Assembly (NCBI RefSeq): GCF_000715505.1
Contig: NZ_JHEH01000010.1
Coordinates: forward strand, 1-64,000
Origin: Thioclava dalianensis
GTDB lineage: Bacteria > Pseudomonadota > Alphaproteobacteria > Rhodobacterales > Rhodobacteraceae
DNA length: 64,000 bases
Direction: 5' to 3'
Part shown: piece by piece, positions 52,046 to 62,298 of the stretch
Layout: each line of letters begins with the position of its first letter
Numbering within the stretch: the stretch's first letter is position 1
Notes under the pieces: generated by a model
Seen by the model: only the letters and a program-made list of their open reading frames with translations
What the model was told of the DNA's origin: nothing
Databases searched by the model: none
Translations under genes and position numbers: made by a program

Positions 52046-53143
52046 TCAGCTGTTGAAGAGGAAATGCAGGACGTCGCCGTCCTTGACCTCGTAGGTCTTG
52101 CCCTCGACGCGGAACTTGCCCGCCTCCTTGGCGCCCGTCTCGCCCTTGCCCGCGATGTAATCGTCATAGGCGATGGTCTCGGCACGGATGAAACCCCGCT
52201 CGAAATCACCATGGATGACGCCTGCCGCAGCCGGTGCGAGCGTGCCATGACGGATCGTCCAGGCGCGCGCCTCTTTCGGTCCGACGGTGAAATAGGTCTG
52301 CAGGCCGAGCAGCTCATAGCCTGCCCGGATCAGGCGGTCGAGACCGGCCTCTTCCAGCCCCATTTCGTCCAGAAACATCTCGGCCTCATCGGCGTCGAGC
52401 TGCGAGATCTCTTCTTCGATCTTAGCCGAGATCACGACCGTACCGGCACCTTGGGCCGCGGCCATCTTCGCCACGGCGTCGGATTTGGAATTGCCCTTGG
52501 CGGCATTGGCCTCTTCGACGTTGCAGACGTAGAGGACAGGCTTGGCCGTCAACAGCTGGAGCATGGCCCAAGCCTTGCGGTCTTCCTCGGCGACCTCGAT
52601 GGTGCGCGCGGGGCGACCGGCCTCAAGCGCCTCCTTGGCCTGCTCGAGCAGACGCACGGCATCCTTGGCTTCCTTGTCGCCCGACTTGATCTTGCGCGCG
52701 AGGTTGGCGATCCGCTTCTCAAGGCTCTCGAGATCGGCGATCATCAGCTCGGTCTCGATGGTCTCGGCATCGGCCACGGGCTCGACGCGGCCCTCGACAT
52801 GGGTCACATCGTCATCCTCGAAACAGCGCAACACATGCGCAATCGCATCGGTTTCGCGGATATTGGCGAGGAACTGGTTGCCCAAGCCCTCCCCTTTCGA
52901 CGCCCCTTTCACGAGGCCCGCGATATCGACGAATGTCATGCGCGTCGGGATGATCTCTTTCGAGCCGGCAATCGCTGCCAAAGCCTCGAGCCGGGCATCG
53001 GGCACAGCCACCTCGCCGACATTCGGCTCAATGGTGCAGAAGGGAAAGTTCGCGGCCTGAGCGGCGGCCGTTTTCGTCAGCGCGTTGAACAGGGTCGATT
53101 TGCCGACATTCGGCAGACCCACGATACCCATCTTGAAACCCAT
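52046..53143 (-). CDS. ychF: redox-regulated ATPase/GTPase YchF (Obg family)
   Basis: A 365-residue cytosolic P-loop NTPase associated with ribosomes and oxidative stress control. G1 is GLPNVGKST near residue 8; G3-like DIAGLVKGAS and the altered G4 NVEE (giving ATP preference) are present; the C-terminal TGS domain includes the family segment RAWTIRHGTLAPAAAGVIHG. Start is ATG 53143 with GGAGG upstream; a long upstream extension is spurious. It is divergent from trpA. Confidence 0.96.
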   Translation of the reverse strand: MGFKMGIVGLPNVGKSTLFNALTKTAAAQAANFPFCTIEPNVGEVAVPDARLEALAAIAGSKEIIPTRMTFVDIAGLVKGASKGEGLGNQFLANIRETDAIAHVLRCFEDDDVTHVEGRVEPVADAETIETELMIADLESLEKRIANLARKIKSGDKEAKDAVRLLEQAKEALEAGRPARTIEVAEEDRKAWAMLQLLTAKPVLYVCNVEEANAAKGNSKSDAVAKMAAAQGAGTVVISAKIEEEISQLDADEAEMFLDEMGLEEAGLDRLIRAGYELLGLQTYFTVGPKEARAWTIRHGTLAPAAAGVIHGDFERGFIRAETIAYDDYIAGKGETGAKEAGKFRVEGKTYEVKDGDVLHFLFNS

Positions 53144-53327
53144 TGCGCCCTCCTGATTGCGGCTGCGCGCTTCATATTCACTGGCGGGCTTGGGCGCAAG
53201 CGGGCGTGGAGGCGTGGCGCGCCATAATTCCCGCGCGGGCGCGCCGAATGGCAGCAAGCGGGCCGGGGGGCATTGATTTTCCCGCCCTCTTCGCGCAAAC
53301 CCCTTCGGGACCACCCGGAGGGACGCC

Positions 53328-54119
53328 ATGACTCGCATAGACGCCAAATTCGCCGCACTCAAATCCGAGGGCAAGAAGGCCTTTGTCTCCTACATCATGG
53401 CCGGGGACCCGGATCTGGAGAGCTCGCTTGCGGTGATGAAGGGATTGCCCGGCGCGGGCGTCGATATCATCGAGCTGGGCGTGCCCTTCACCGATCCGAT
53501 GGCCGATGGCGCAACGATCCAGCTTGCGGGCCAGCGCGCGCTCGATGGCGGGCAGACGCTGCGCAAGACGCTTGAGATGGCCGTCGCCTTCCGCGAAAGC
53601 GACGACACGACGCCGATCGTTCTGATGGGCTATTACAACCCGATCTACAGCCATGGCGTGGAGGCTTTCCTGGCCGATGCCAAGGCCGCCGGGATCGACG
53701 GGCTGATCGTTGTGGACCTGCCGCCCGAGGAGGATGACGAGCTGTGCATCCCGGCGCAGGCAGCGGGCATCAATTTCATCCGGCTGGCCACGCCCACCAC
53801 CGATGACGCGCGCTTGCCCAAAGTGCTGCAAAACACTTCGGGCTTTGTCTATTATGTCTCGGTCACCGGGATCACGGGCTCGCAGGCGGCGCAAGCCGCC
53901 CACGTCGGTCCCGAGGTTTCGCGGATCAAATCGCAAACCGATCTGCCGGTCATCGTGGGCTTTGGCATCAACACCCCCGAGGCCGCCCGTACGATCGCAG
54001 GTGTGGCCGATGGTTGCGTCGTGGGCTCGGCCATCGTCCAGCAGATCGCGTCGGGCAAGTCGCGCGACGACGTGCTGGCCTTCGTGGCAGGACTGGCCTC
54101 GGGCGCGCATTCGGCCTGA
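53328..54119 (+). CDS. trpA: tryptophan synthase alpha chain
   Basis: A 263-residue TIM-barrel enzyme splitting indole-3-glycerol phosphate to indole and glyceraldehyde-3-phosphate. Catalytic Glu49 and Asp60 are in [15 protein letters not shown]; the phosphate-binding [10 protein letters not shown] loop is present. trpB is not in the window, so the alpha and beta genes are separated here. GGAGG lies 8 bases before the ATG. It is followed by a perfect terminator. Confidence 0.97.
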   Translation: MTRIDAKFAALKSEGKKAFVSYIMAGDPDLESSLAVMKGLPGAGVDIIELGVPFTDPMADGATIQLAGQRALDGGQTLRKTLEMAVAFRESDDTTPIVLMGYYNPIYSHGVEAFLADAKAAGIDGLIVVDLPPEEDDELCIPAQAAGINFIRLATPTTDDARLPKVLQNTSGFVYYVSVTGITGSQAAQAAHVGPEVSRIKSQTDLPVIVGFGINTPEAARTIAGVADGCVVGSAIVQQIASGKSRDDVLAFVAGLASGAHSA

Positions 54120-54184
54120 GCGGCCCTTAGAGCACCAGCGGCTTTGCCCCTTTTCGCGCAAGGCTGCGGCGCTTATCTTAATGC

Positions 54185-54219
54185 CACAACGCGCCCTGAC
54201 CGGCGCGTTGTGCTTTATC
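54185..54219 (+). terminator. intrinsic terminator of trpA
   Basis: An 11-bp perfect stem CACAACGCGCC / GGCGCGTTGTG (54185-54195 and 54202-54212), 6-base loop, followed by CTTTATCT, 65 bases past the trpA stop. Confidence 0.85.
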
Positions 54220-54285
54220 TCGCAGGGCGCGGCTGGTAGAGCCTCAATGAACTGCCGCGCTCGGCTGGCCAAACAGGCGTGATGG

Positions 54286-56100
54286 ATGACCGACGAAACC
54301 GTTGAAACCACCCCCGGACGCTTGGGCGCGCTCAAGGGCCTGTTGAACAACTCGCTGATCAGCCGGTTGCTGCGCGAGGGCATGAACGAACAGGGCTGGC
54401 TTTATGCCATAGCGATCTTGGCGATGCTCGTCGTGGCGCTGACATCCGCGGCCACGGCTTGGGTGATGCAACGGATCATCGATGCGCTGGGTCACCCCGA
54501 GAACCACGCGGGCGTTGCGATGGTCTCGATCACCGTGATGGTGATTTTTACCGTAAAGGGCATCGCCAATTACACACAGGTCGTCTTCATGTCGCGTGCG
54601 GGCAACCGGATCGTCGCGCGCCAGCAGATCCGGCTGTATCAAAAGCTGATGCGGCAGGGCGTCGGGTTCTTCAACATCAACGAATCCTCCGATCTGCTGA
54701 TGCGGGTGACGCAAAGCGCGCAGGCTGCGCGGTCGCTGATCGAGGTCGTCGTGACCTCAATGGTGCGCGATCTTCTGACCCTGTTCGGCCTGATCTGCGT
54801 GATGGTCTATCAGCAACCGCTTCTGTCGAGCGTGATGCTGATTATCGGGCCGCTGACGATGATTGGGCTGCGCTACATCCTGCGCCATGTGCGCGTGATC
54901 ATGGAAAAGGAAATGGCCTCGCTGAGCGAGATCATCAAGGTCATCCAAGAGACATCGGGCGGCATCCAGATCATCAAGATCTTCTCGCTCGAGAAGCGGA
55001 TGAACCGGCGCATGGAAGGCGCGGTGAAGCAGGTCGAGACACGCTCCAACGCGGTTGCGCGGCTTGAGGCGATCACCTCGCCGCTGATGGAGACGCTCTC
55101 GGGCTTTGCGATTGCGGGCGTCGTCTATCTCAGTGCCTTTGGCGCCTTTGGCAGCGAGGCCACGACACCGGGCCAGCTGATGTCCTTCGTCACCGCGCTT
55201 TTGATGGCCTATGAGCCCGCCAAGCGCCTGTCGCGGATGCGCGTCACGATCGAATCCAAGATGGTCGGCGTGCGGATCATGTTCGAGCTACTCGACCAGC
55301 CCGAAACAATTTCCGAAGCCGAGAACGCCACTACCTTGCCCCCCGGCCCCGGCAAGATGGAGATGCGCAATCTCGGGTTCGCCTATGCCAAGGATAAGCG
55401 CGTTCTACGCGATGTGAATCTGACCTTCGAGCCGGGCAAGACCACCGCGCTTGTGGGGCCCTCGGGGGCCGGAAAATCGACCGTTCTGAACCTTGCGATG
55501 CGGCTTTACGACCCGACAGAGGGCAACGTACTGATCGACGGGCAGGATATCCGCGATGTGACCTTCGACTCATTGCGTGCCCGTATGTCCTTCGTGGGTC
55601 AGGGCACATTCCTGTTCTCGACCTCGGTGATGGAGAATATCCGGGTGTCGCGCCCCGATGCGACCGACGAAGAGGTCTATGAGGCCGCGCGCGCAGCGCA
55701 TGCCCATGAATTCATCGCAAAGCTCGATGAGGGCTATGAGACGCAGGTGGGCGAGAACGGCACCTTCCTCTCGGGCGGTCAGCGCCAGCGTCTGTCGATT
55801 GCGCGCGCCTTCCTGCGCCGCGCCGAGATCTTGCTGCTGGATGAGGCCACGAGCGCGCTCGATGCCGATAGCGAAGCGCTGATCAAGGATGCGCTGCGCG
55901 AGGTCACCAAGGATGTGACCACGATCGTGATCGCGCACCGCCTCTCGACCGTGCTCGAGGCCGACCGGATCTATGTGATGGAAGACGGGCGCGTCGTCGA
56001 ATTCGGCACGGCCCGCGAATTGCTGGACCATGGCGGTGTGTTCAAGCGGCTATTCGATCAGCAGTTCGGCGGATCAGGCGGGATGCAGGGCGTGCAGTAA
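54286..56100 (+). CDS. ABC exporter with fused membrane and ATPase domains (MsbA-like)
   Basis: A 604-residue half-transporter. Six membrane helices in the first 330 residues are followed by an ATPase domain: Walker A GPSGAGKST, Q-loop FVGQGTFLFS, signature LSGGQRQRLSIARA, Walker B EILLLDEATSALD and the H-loop IAHRLST. All catalytic residues are intact. It should work as a homodimer moving lipids or another hydrophobic compound; lipid A is possible given the MsbA-like layout. It is separated from trpA by a terminator and convergent with the Mrp operon. Confidence 0.92.
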   Translation: MTDETVETTPGRLGALKGLLNNSLISRLLREGMNEQGWLYAIAILAMLVVALTSAATAWVMQRIIDALGHPENHAGVAMVSITVMVIFTVKGIANYTQVVFMSRAGNRIVARQQIRLYQKLMRQGVGFFNINESSDLLMRVTQSAQAARSLIEVVVTSMVRDLLTLFGLICVMVYQQPLLSSVMLIIGPLTMIGLRYILRHVRVIMEKEMASLSEIIKVIQETSGGIQIIKIFSLEKRMNRRMEGAVKQVETRSNAVARLEAITSPLMETLSGFAIAGVVYLSAFGAFGSEATTPGQLMSFVTALLMAYEPAKRLSRMRVTIESKMVGVRIMFELLDQPETISEAENATTLPPGPGKMEMRNLGFAYAKDKRVLRDVNLTFEPGKTTALVGPSGAGKSTVLNLAMRLYDPTEGNVLIDGQDIRDVTFDSLRARMSFVGQGTFLFSTSVMENIRVSRPDATDEEVYEAARAAHAHEFIAKLDEGYETQVGENGTFLSGGQRQRLSIARAFLRRAEILLLDEATSALDADSEALIKDALREVTKDVTTIVIAHRLSTVLEADRIYVMEDGRVVEFGTARELLDHGGVFKRLFDQQFGGSGGMQGVQ

Positions 56101-56107
56101 CGCGCAT

Positions 56108-56533
56108 TCAGGCGCGATCATCCTCCGCCTGCTCCGCTAGATCGCGCTCGACGGACAGTTCCCCACGCGAGGTATCCGCATCGGCTTGATGCACGGCCCA
56201 TTCGCCGTCGCCTGAGGGGCGCGGCAGTTTCTCGGCGGGCCAGTCGCGGAAGATATTCGCCTTGGCGATGAAATGCGCGGTGATCGGCGCGGTGAGGAAG
56301 ATGAAGACCGTGATCATCAACTCATGCAGCGTAACCTCGCCCTGCTTGACGCCGAACCACAGCATCGAGGCGATCAGCACAGAGCCCACGCCCAGCGACG
56401 CGGCCTTGGTGGGCGCATGCAGCCGCGTCATCGGATCGGGCAGTTTCACAAGCCCCAGCGAGCCCACGAAGCCGAAAATCCCGCCAATCACCAGCAGTGC
56501 CGAAATCAGAATGTCCCAGACCAGTTCCATCAA
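56108..56533 (-). CDS. mrpG: Mrp-type cation/proton antiporter subunit G
   Basis: A 141-residue membrane subunit with three helices in the first 100 residues and the MnhG pattern (GSLGLVKLPDPMTRLHAPTK), plus a charged C-terminal tail of about 45 residues. Last gene of the Mrp operon; it starts 4 bases after the subunit F stop. Mrp complexes exchange sodium or potassium for protons and are needed for alkaline and salt tolerance. Confidence 0.92.
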   Translation of the reverse strand: MMELVWDILISALLVIGGIFGFVGSLGLVKLPDPMTRLHAPTKAASLGVGSVLIASMLWFGVKQGEVTLHELMITVFIFLTAPITAHFIAKANIFRDWPAEKLPRPSGDGEWAVHQADADTSRGELSVERDLAEQAEDDRA

Positions 56534-56537
56534 TGCC

Positions 56538-56807
56538 TCACTCGATGATATCGCCGCGCAGGATGAATTTCGCGAATGCCACGGTCGCCACGAACCCGGT
56601 CATCGCATAAAGAAGCGAGGCCTCGAAGAACATCGCCGTGCCCTCGTAGATCCCGAAAAGCACGATCAGGGCGATCGCATTGACCGCCATCGTGTCGAGC
56701 GCAAGCACCCGGTCCGTCACCCCCGGCGCCTTGACCACGCGGTAGAGGTTGAACAGCAGCGCCGCGCAAAAACAGGCGATGGCGAAGATCAGCGCATAGA
56801 GGATCAT
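56538..56807 (-). CDS. mrpF: Mrp-type antiporter subunit F
   Basis: An 89-residue protein with three membrane helices and the MnhF pattern (DRVLALDTMAVNAIALIVLF). Its ATG overlaps the stop of subunit E. Confidence 0.93.
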   Translation of the reverse strand: MILYALIFAIACFCAALLFNLYRVVKAPGVTDRVLALDTMAVNAIALIVLFGIYEGTAMFFEASLLYAMTGFVATVAFAKFILRGDIIE

Positions 56808-57295
56808 TCGAATATCTCCTTCAGTCGGGCTTCATAACGGGTCTTGATCTCGTCGCGCACCTCATCGGGGTCGGGCGCGTGCAGGCAATGGACCAGCAGC
56901 GAGTGCCCATCCGCTGCAAGCTCTGCGGTCAGCGTGCCCGGCGTCATCGTGATGGTGCCCGAGAGCACCGTGATCGCCTCGGGCGAAATCAGATCCAGCG
57001 GGACAGTCACCCAGGCCGGCTGCAACTTCGCATTGGGCATGAACAACACGATCCGGGCCACCGTAATGTTGGCCATGACGATATCCCACAAGACCACGAG
57101 CGCATATTCCGCGATTTTGAGCGGGTTCGCCACGCGCGCGCGCGCGGGCCAGTAAGGCGCCGTGATCCAAGGGATCACGAGGCCCACGAGGATCGCGAAG
57201 ACCAGCGAGTTGATCGTGTAGGCATTGGCCAGCAACAGCCAGACAATCGCCAGAATGAGCGTGAGATAGGGGTGCGGAAGGAACTTGCGGATCAT
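56804..57295 (-). CDS. mrpE: Mrp-type antiporter subunit E
   Basis: A 163-residue membrane protein with two to three N-terminal helices and a soluble C-terminal domain typical of MnhE (ITVLSGTITMTPGTLTAELA and HCLHAPDPDEV). Start set at ATG 57295 (MIRKFLPHPYLTLILAIV); the longer open frame reads into the end of subunit D in another frame. Confidence 0.92.
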   Translation of the reverse strand: MIRKFLPHPYLTLILAIVWLLLANAYTINSLVFAILVGLVIPWITAPYWPARARVANPLKIAEYALVVLWDIVMANITVARIVLFMPNAKLQPAWVTVPLDLISPEAITVLSGTITMTPGTLTAELAADGHSLLVHCLHAPDPDEVRDEIKTRYEARLKEIFE

Positions 57296-57308
57296 TTCTT
57301 GCGCCCCC

Positions 57309-58964
57309 TCAATGGCTGGCCGGGGCGTCATGCCCGGTCTGCGGTTGTGATGCTCCCTCGGCTGCACGGTCGGCAGGCGCCATATGGTCGATCACTTCGG
57401 CATGGCCGTGATCCTGCGCACCGATCCGGGCAGCTTCCTGCGCCCGCGCCTCGGCACCGCCCATCACCGCGTCGATATATTGCGCGGGCGCAAACAATTG
57501 CGCAGCCGTGCCCTGCATCCATGTGCTGACAGGCCCGGCCATCACGGTCACGGCGACCAGCGCGGCCACCAGCCCGCCCGTTGCGGTAAAGGCCAATGCA
57601 GGCGCGGTCACGTCCTCGCGCAGCTCGGGCGTCTCCTCGTCCTTGACCGCATAGGAGCGCCAGAACACCTGCGAGCCGATCCGGGCATAGCCCACAATCG
57701 AGATCAGGGACGTGATCAGGATCGCCGCCCACAGCCACCAATGGCCACGCAGCGCGTCGAGGATCATCAGCTTGCCAAGAAAGCCCGAAAGCGGCGGCAT
57801 CCCGGCCATCGCGATGGCGGCTACGAAAAACAGGGCCGCCAGCAGGCCGTGATTGTGCATCAGCGGGGCATCGCGCAATGCCAGCCCCCAGCGCCCGCGC
57901 CGCTCGCGCACGAGATCGGCAATCAGGAACAGGGCGGCGGCTGCCAGCGTCGAATGCACCATGTAATAGAGACCCGCAGACGTCGCCCCTTGGGTGAATT
58001 GCGAGAAGGCCAGAACCATCGTCCCGATCGAACCGATCACGGCATAGGTCACCGCCCGCCCCATATCGCGCGCGCCGAAAACACCGACCATCCCGACGAC
58101 CAGCGTCACGCAGGCGGCGGGAACAAGGATGTCATGGATCAGCGTGTCGGTCGTGCCGGTGATCGGGAAGATCAGCGTGTAGACCCGCACGATTGCATAG
58201 ACCCCCACCTTGGTCATGATCGCAAACAACGCCGCCACCGGACCCGGCGCATTGCTATAGGTCGCGGGCAGCCAGAATTGCAGCGGCACAAGGGCGGCCT
58301 TCACCGCAAAGACCAACAGCAGCAGGACCGCACCAACACGGATCAGCGCGCTATCCCCGGCGGGCATCTGCGCGACCTTGGTCGCGAGATCCGCCATGCT
58401 GAGCGTGCCCGCCACGGCATAGATCGTCCCCAGCGCGAACAGAAACAGCGTCGATCCGGCGAGGTTATAGACGACATATTGCACGCCCGATTTCAGCCGC
58501 GCCTTGCCGCCCGAATGGATCATCAGACCGTAAGAGGCGATCAGCAGAACCTCGAAGAAGACGAACAGGTTGAACGCATCCCCGGTCAGGAACGCCCCGT
58601 TGATCCCCATCATCTGGAACTGCATCAGCGAGTGGAAATGCCAGCCGCGCCGATCCCAGCCCGAACCGATGGCGTAGAGCACCACGACAAGGCCCAGTAT
58701 GGCGTTGAGCAACAGCATCAGCGCCGAGAGGCGATCGAGCACCAGAACGATACCATAGGGCGGCTCCCAGCCGCCAAGCCTGTAGACCTCGGGCGGGTTC
58801 CCCGAGGCCGAGACCAGCAAGGCAATCGCCAGTGTCAGCAGCGCCAGCATCCCGATGACCGAGGCCACGCGCTGCGTCACAAGGTCATAGCGCATCCACA
58901 GCACGATCAGTGGCGCGAGGATTGCCGGCAAGACGACCGGCGCAATGATCCAATGCTCCATCAT
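57309..58964 (-). CDS. mrpD: Mrp-type antiporter subunit D
   Basis: A 551-residue polytopic subunit homologous to NuoN/NuoM of complex I, with about 14 helices. The proton-path Glu/Lys helices include a conserved Glu in NLFVFFEVLLIASYGL and a Lys in AVKAALVPLQFWLP. A His/Asp/Ala-rich C-terminal tail of about 60 residues is extra. Its ATG overlaps the subunit C stop. Confidence 0.94.
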   Translation of the reverse strand: MMEHWIIAPVVLPAILAPLIVLWMRYDLVTQRVASVIGMLALLTLAIALLVSASGNPPEVYRLGGWEPPYGIVLVLDRLSALMLLLNAILGLVVVLYAIGSGWDRRGWHFHSLMQFQMMGINGAFLTGDAFNLFVFFEVLLIASYGLMIHSGGKARLKSGVQYVVYNLAGSTLFLFALGTIYAVAGTLSMADLATKVAQMPAGDSALIRVGAVLLLLVFAVKAALVPLQFWLPATYSNAPGPVAALFAIMTKVGVYAIVRVYTLIFPITGTTDTLIHDILVPAACVTLVVGMVGVFGARDMGRAVTYAVIGSIGTMVLAFSQFTQGATSAGLYYMVHSTLAAAALFLIADLVRERRGRWGLALRDAPLMHNHGLLAALFFVAAIAMAGMPPLSGFLGKLMILDALRGHWWLWAAILITSLISIVGYARIGSQVFWRSYAVKDEETPELREDVTAPALAFTATGGLVAALVAVTVMAGPVSTWMQGTAAQLFAPAQYIDAVMGGAEARAQEAARIGAQDHGHAEVIDHMAPADRAAEGASQPQTGHDAPASH

Positions 58965-59299
58965 TGCTCATCCTCCTGCGCGTCGAGATCGATCCGGTCA
59001 TCTCCGGCCTCGATGAAGGCACCAAGCGCCAGCATCACCGCCACCGCCGTCATCCCGAAGGAGATCACAATCGCGGTGAGCACCAGCGCCTGCGGGATCG
59101 GGTCGGTATAGCTCGTGACGCCGTCGCGCAGGATCGGCGGCTCGTTCACCACGAGGCGCCCGGAGGCGAACAGGAACACGTTCACCGCATAGGACAGCAG
59201 CGACATCCCGACGACGACGGGAAATGTCCGCAGCCGCAGGATCATGTAAATTCCGGCGGCCGTGAGCACGCCGATGGCGGAGGCAACAAGCACTTCCAT
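58961..59299 (-). CDS. mrpC: Mrp-type antiporter subunit C
   Basis: A 112-residue NuoK-like subunit with three membrane helices (MEVLVASAIGVLTAAGIYMI, then FPVVVGMSLLSYAVNVFLF). Its ATG overlaps the stop of the A/B fusion (TGATG). Confidence 0.94.
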   Translation of the reverse strand: MEVLVASAIGVLTAAGIYMILRLRTFPVVVGMSLLSYAVNVFLFASGRLVVNEPPILRDGVTSYTDPIPQALVLTAIVISFGMTAVAVMLALGAFIEAGDDRIDLDAQEDEQ

Positions 59300-62298
59300 C
59301 AGTGATCCTCCTCCTGGGTCTTGATCTTGTTGGCATGGACCGCGTCGCGCTCGGCGGTGGTCGCCTCTCTGGCAGCGCGCGCCGTGCGCCACCAGCGCCG
59401 TGGCACCTTGGCCTCTGGCGGATAGGGCCCGGCGGACAGCGGCGCCAGCACACGGGCCTCAGGTTTCTCGGCTGCGATATGCGCGCCCTCTTCGCCGTCG
59501 TGCTCGCCCATCGCGGCGCGGCGCGCCAGACGGCTCAGCCCGCCCAACGCCAGCATCACCGAGCCCACGACGCCAAGGAAGACCCCCAGATCGAAGCCCG
59601 CAGCCGTTGCCAGCTCGAACTTGTCGAGGCCGGGCAGTTTCACATAACCGAAATTGGACGTCAGGAAGGGCAGACCGCCAAAGAACGCCCCGGCCCCGGT
59701 GATCCCCGCGACCAGCACGCCAGAGGCGATCAGCACATGGTAATAGACTTTCTGACGCGCCTGCGTCCATGCAAAGCCCGAAGCCATATATTGCATCACC
59801 AGCGCAATCGCGACGATCAACCCGGCGATGAACCCGCCGCCCGGCAGGTTGTGCCCGCGCAGGAAGATAAACAGCCCCACCACAAGCGCGATCGGCATCA
59901 TCACCCGGGTCGCTACCAGCAGCAGCAGCGGGTGCTTGTCGCCACCGCGCGCCACATCGGGCCGCCATGCGATCAGCTTGCGCGAGGACGCGCCTTGCAG
60001 CAGTGCCTCGGTCAGCGCGAAGATCACCAGCGCGGCGATCCCCAGCACCGTAATCTCGCCATAGGTATCATACCCCCGGAAGTCGACGAGGATCACGTTG
60101 ACCACATTGTCGCCGCCCGCAAGATTATAGCTGTTCTCAAGCATGTATCCCGACATCGGCGGGAAGGCGAAATCGCGCGTCATCAGCGCATAGATCAGAC
60201 CGGCCACAGCCACGCCGCCGATCACCGCGATGCAGACATCGAAGCTGATCTTGAAGCGGCTCGATTCAATCTTGGTCACCTTCGGCAGGAAGTTGAGCGC
60301 AAGCAGCATCAGCACCGCCGTCACCACCTCGACCGAGATCTGGGTCATCGCCAGATCCGGGGCAGACAGGTAGACGAACGAGATCGAGACGATCAGGCCC
60401 ACGATGGAGATCAGCACCAGCGCAAGGATGCGGTTGTGATGGAAGGCCACGATGCACATGGTCGCCGTGAGCAGCAAGATCCACGCCGTGACGGCAGCCC
60501 CATTGACCGGGGTCAGCGCGCGGGTTTGCGGGCCCATGGAACCGGTCGAGAAGGCGTAAAGCCCCGCCCCGACCGCTGCCAGCGCAAACAGCATCAGATA
60601 GCGGGCCATCGCGCCGGTATAGAGCCCCTGCGTGAGGCGATCGGCGCCCAGTTGAACGCGGCCCACGACCCAGTCGAACATCACCTTGGCCTCGGGGCGC
60701 GGCATGCGGTCCCAGACGCGCTGGCACGGGCCATGCGCGGTCAGGAAGAGGATACCGCCCAGAACCGCGATTGCCGACATATACAGCGCGGGCGTAAAGC
60801 CATGCCATATCTTGAGCGGATGCATATGATAGCCGCCGCCCACGACCGCATTGGTCGCCATCTGCACATAGGGGCCCGCAACCGCCATCGGGAAGATACC
60901 GATGGCCAGCACCAGCACGACCAGAAAGGCCGGGCTCAGCCACATGCCCATCGGCGGATCATGCGGGGTCTTGGGCAGATCGGTCGCGACCTCGCCGAAG
61001 AAGGCGTGGTGAATGAAGCGGAAGGCGTAGGTGGCCGACAACAAAGCCGCAAGCGTGGCCATCGCCGGGACGATCCAGTAATTGTCGAGCCACACCGTAT
61101 GCGCCGCCGCTTCAAGCATCATCTCCTTCGACAAAAAGCCGTTGAAGAACGGGATGCCCGCCATCGAGAGCGCCGCAATTGTGGAAATCGCGAAGGTGAT
61201 TGGCATCAGTTTTCGAAGCCCGCCCACCCGTGTGAGATCGCGCGTCCCCGCCTCGTGATCGACAATACCCGCCGACATGAACAGCGCCGCCTTGAAGGTC
61301 GCGTGGTTGATGATGTGGAACACGGCCGCGAGCGCGCCCGCCTGCGTTCCAAGCCCGAGCATGAAGGTGATCAAACCCAGATGCGACACGGTTGAAAACG
61401 CCAAAAGCGCCTTCATGTCATGCTTGAAAATCGCGATATAAGCAGCGATCAGCATCGTGATCAGGCCCACGGTCGACACAATGTAGAACCATTCCGGCGT
61501 GCCCGACAGAACGGGCCATAAACGCGCCATCAGGAACAGCCCCGCCTTCACCATCGTGGCCGAATGCAGATAGGCCGAAACCGGCGTGGGCGCGGCCATC
61601 GCATGGGGCAGCCAGAAGTGGAATGGGAATTGCGCAGATTTCGTAAACGCCCCGCCAAGGATCAGCAGCAGCGCCGGAATGTAGAGCGGGCTTGCCTGGA
61701 TCGCGTCCTTGTGGCGCAGGATCTCGGAGATATCGTAGCTGCCCGCAATCTGACCCAAGATCAGCATGCCTGCGATCATCGACAGCCCGCCCAGACCGGT
61801 CACGGTCAGCGCCATACGCGCGCCCTGACGGCCTGCGGGGAGGTGCTTCCAATAGCCGATCAGCAGGAAGGAGGTCAGCGAGGTAAGTTCCCAGAACACA
61901 AGCAAAAGCAAGATGTTATCGGAGAGCACAATGCCCACCATCGCGCCTTGGAACAACAGAAGATACGTGTAGAACTGCCCCACCGGATCCTTGTTGGACA
62001 GGTAGTAGCGCGCATAGAGGATCACCAGCAGGCCGATCCCGAGGATCATCGTGGCAAACAGCATGCCCAAGCCGTCGATCCAGAAATTCAGGTTCAACCC
62101 AAGCCAGGGGAGCCAGTCGATCCGGGTCTCCACGACACCGCCTGCCAGAGTGGTCGGCAGATGCAGCAACAGGCCCAGCAAGGCCAGCCCGGTGATGACG
62201 GCAGATACACCCGCGGCATTATTGCGGCCAGTACGGATCAACAGCGATGGCAGGGCAGCGCCAAGGAAGGGTAAGGCGGCAATCAGGGCAGGCGACAT
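59299..62298 (-). CDS. mrpA: Mrp-type antiporter subunit A fused to subunit B
   Basis: A 999-residue fusion. Residues about 1-770 are MrpA, homologous to NuoL, with the conserved LLLVFWELTSLTSFLLIGYW helix and QFPFHFWLPHAMAAPTPVSA; the C-terminal 200 residues correspond to MrpB (MnhB; RVMMPIALVVGLFIFLRGHN and LPGGGFIAGLIVAIALVMQY). The A/B fusion is typical of the group II PhaAB type. First gene of the six-gene Mrp operon. Start at ATG 62298 after GGAGAGAG. Confidence 0.94.
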   Translation of the reverse strand: MSPALIAALPFLGAALPSLLIRTGRNNAAGVSAVITGLALLGLLLHLPTTLAGGVVETRIDWLPWLGLNLNFWIDGLGMLFATMILGIGLLVILYARYYLSNKDPVGQFYTYLLLFQGAMVGIVLSDNILLLLVFWELTSLTSFLLIGYWKHLPAGRQGARMALTVTGLGGLSMIAGMLILGQIAGSYDISEILRHKDAIQASPLYIPALLLILGGAFTKSAQFPFHFWLPHAMAAPTPVSAYLHSATMVKAGLFLMARLWPVLSGTPEWFYIVSTVGLITMLIAAYIAIFKHDMKALLAFSTVSHLGLITFMLGLGTQAGALAAVFHIINHATFKAALFMSAGIVDHEAGTRDLTRVGGLRKLMPITFAISTIAALSMAGIPFFNGFLSKEMMLEAAAHTVWLDNYWIVPAMATLAALLSATYAFRFIHHAFFGEVATDLPKTPHDPPMGMWLSPAFLVVLVLAIGIFPMAVAGPYVQMATNAVVGGGYHMHPLKIWHGFTPALYMSAIAVLGGILFLTAHGPCQRVWDRMPRPEAKVMFDWVVGRVQLGADRLTQGLYTGAMARYLMLFALAAVGAGLYAFSTGSMGPQTRALTPVNGAAVTAWILLLTATMCIVAFHHNRILALVLISIVGLIVSISFVYLSAPDLAMTQISVEVVTAVLMLLALNFLPKVTKIESSRFKISFDVCIAVIGGVAVAGLIYALMTRDFAFPPMSGYMLENSYNLAGGDNVVNVILVDFRGYDTYGEITVLGIAALVIFALTEALLQGASSRKLIAWRPDVARGGDKHPLLLLVATRVMMPIALVVGLFIFLRGHNLPGGGFIAGLIVAIALVMQYMASGFAWTQARQKVYYHVLIASGVLVAGITGAGAFFGGLPFLTSNFGYVKLPGLDKFELATAAGFDLGVFLGVVGSVMLALGGLSRLARRAAMGEHDGEEGAHIAAEKPEARVLAPLSAGPYPPEAKVPRRWWRTARAAREATTAERDAVHANKIKTQEEDH

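Noticed and set aside
59302-61395. 697-codon plus-strand open frame opposite mrpA
   Set aside because: Made of His/Arg/Gln-rich complement of membrane-protein codons; no recognisable domain.
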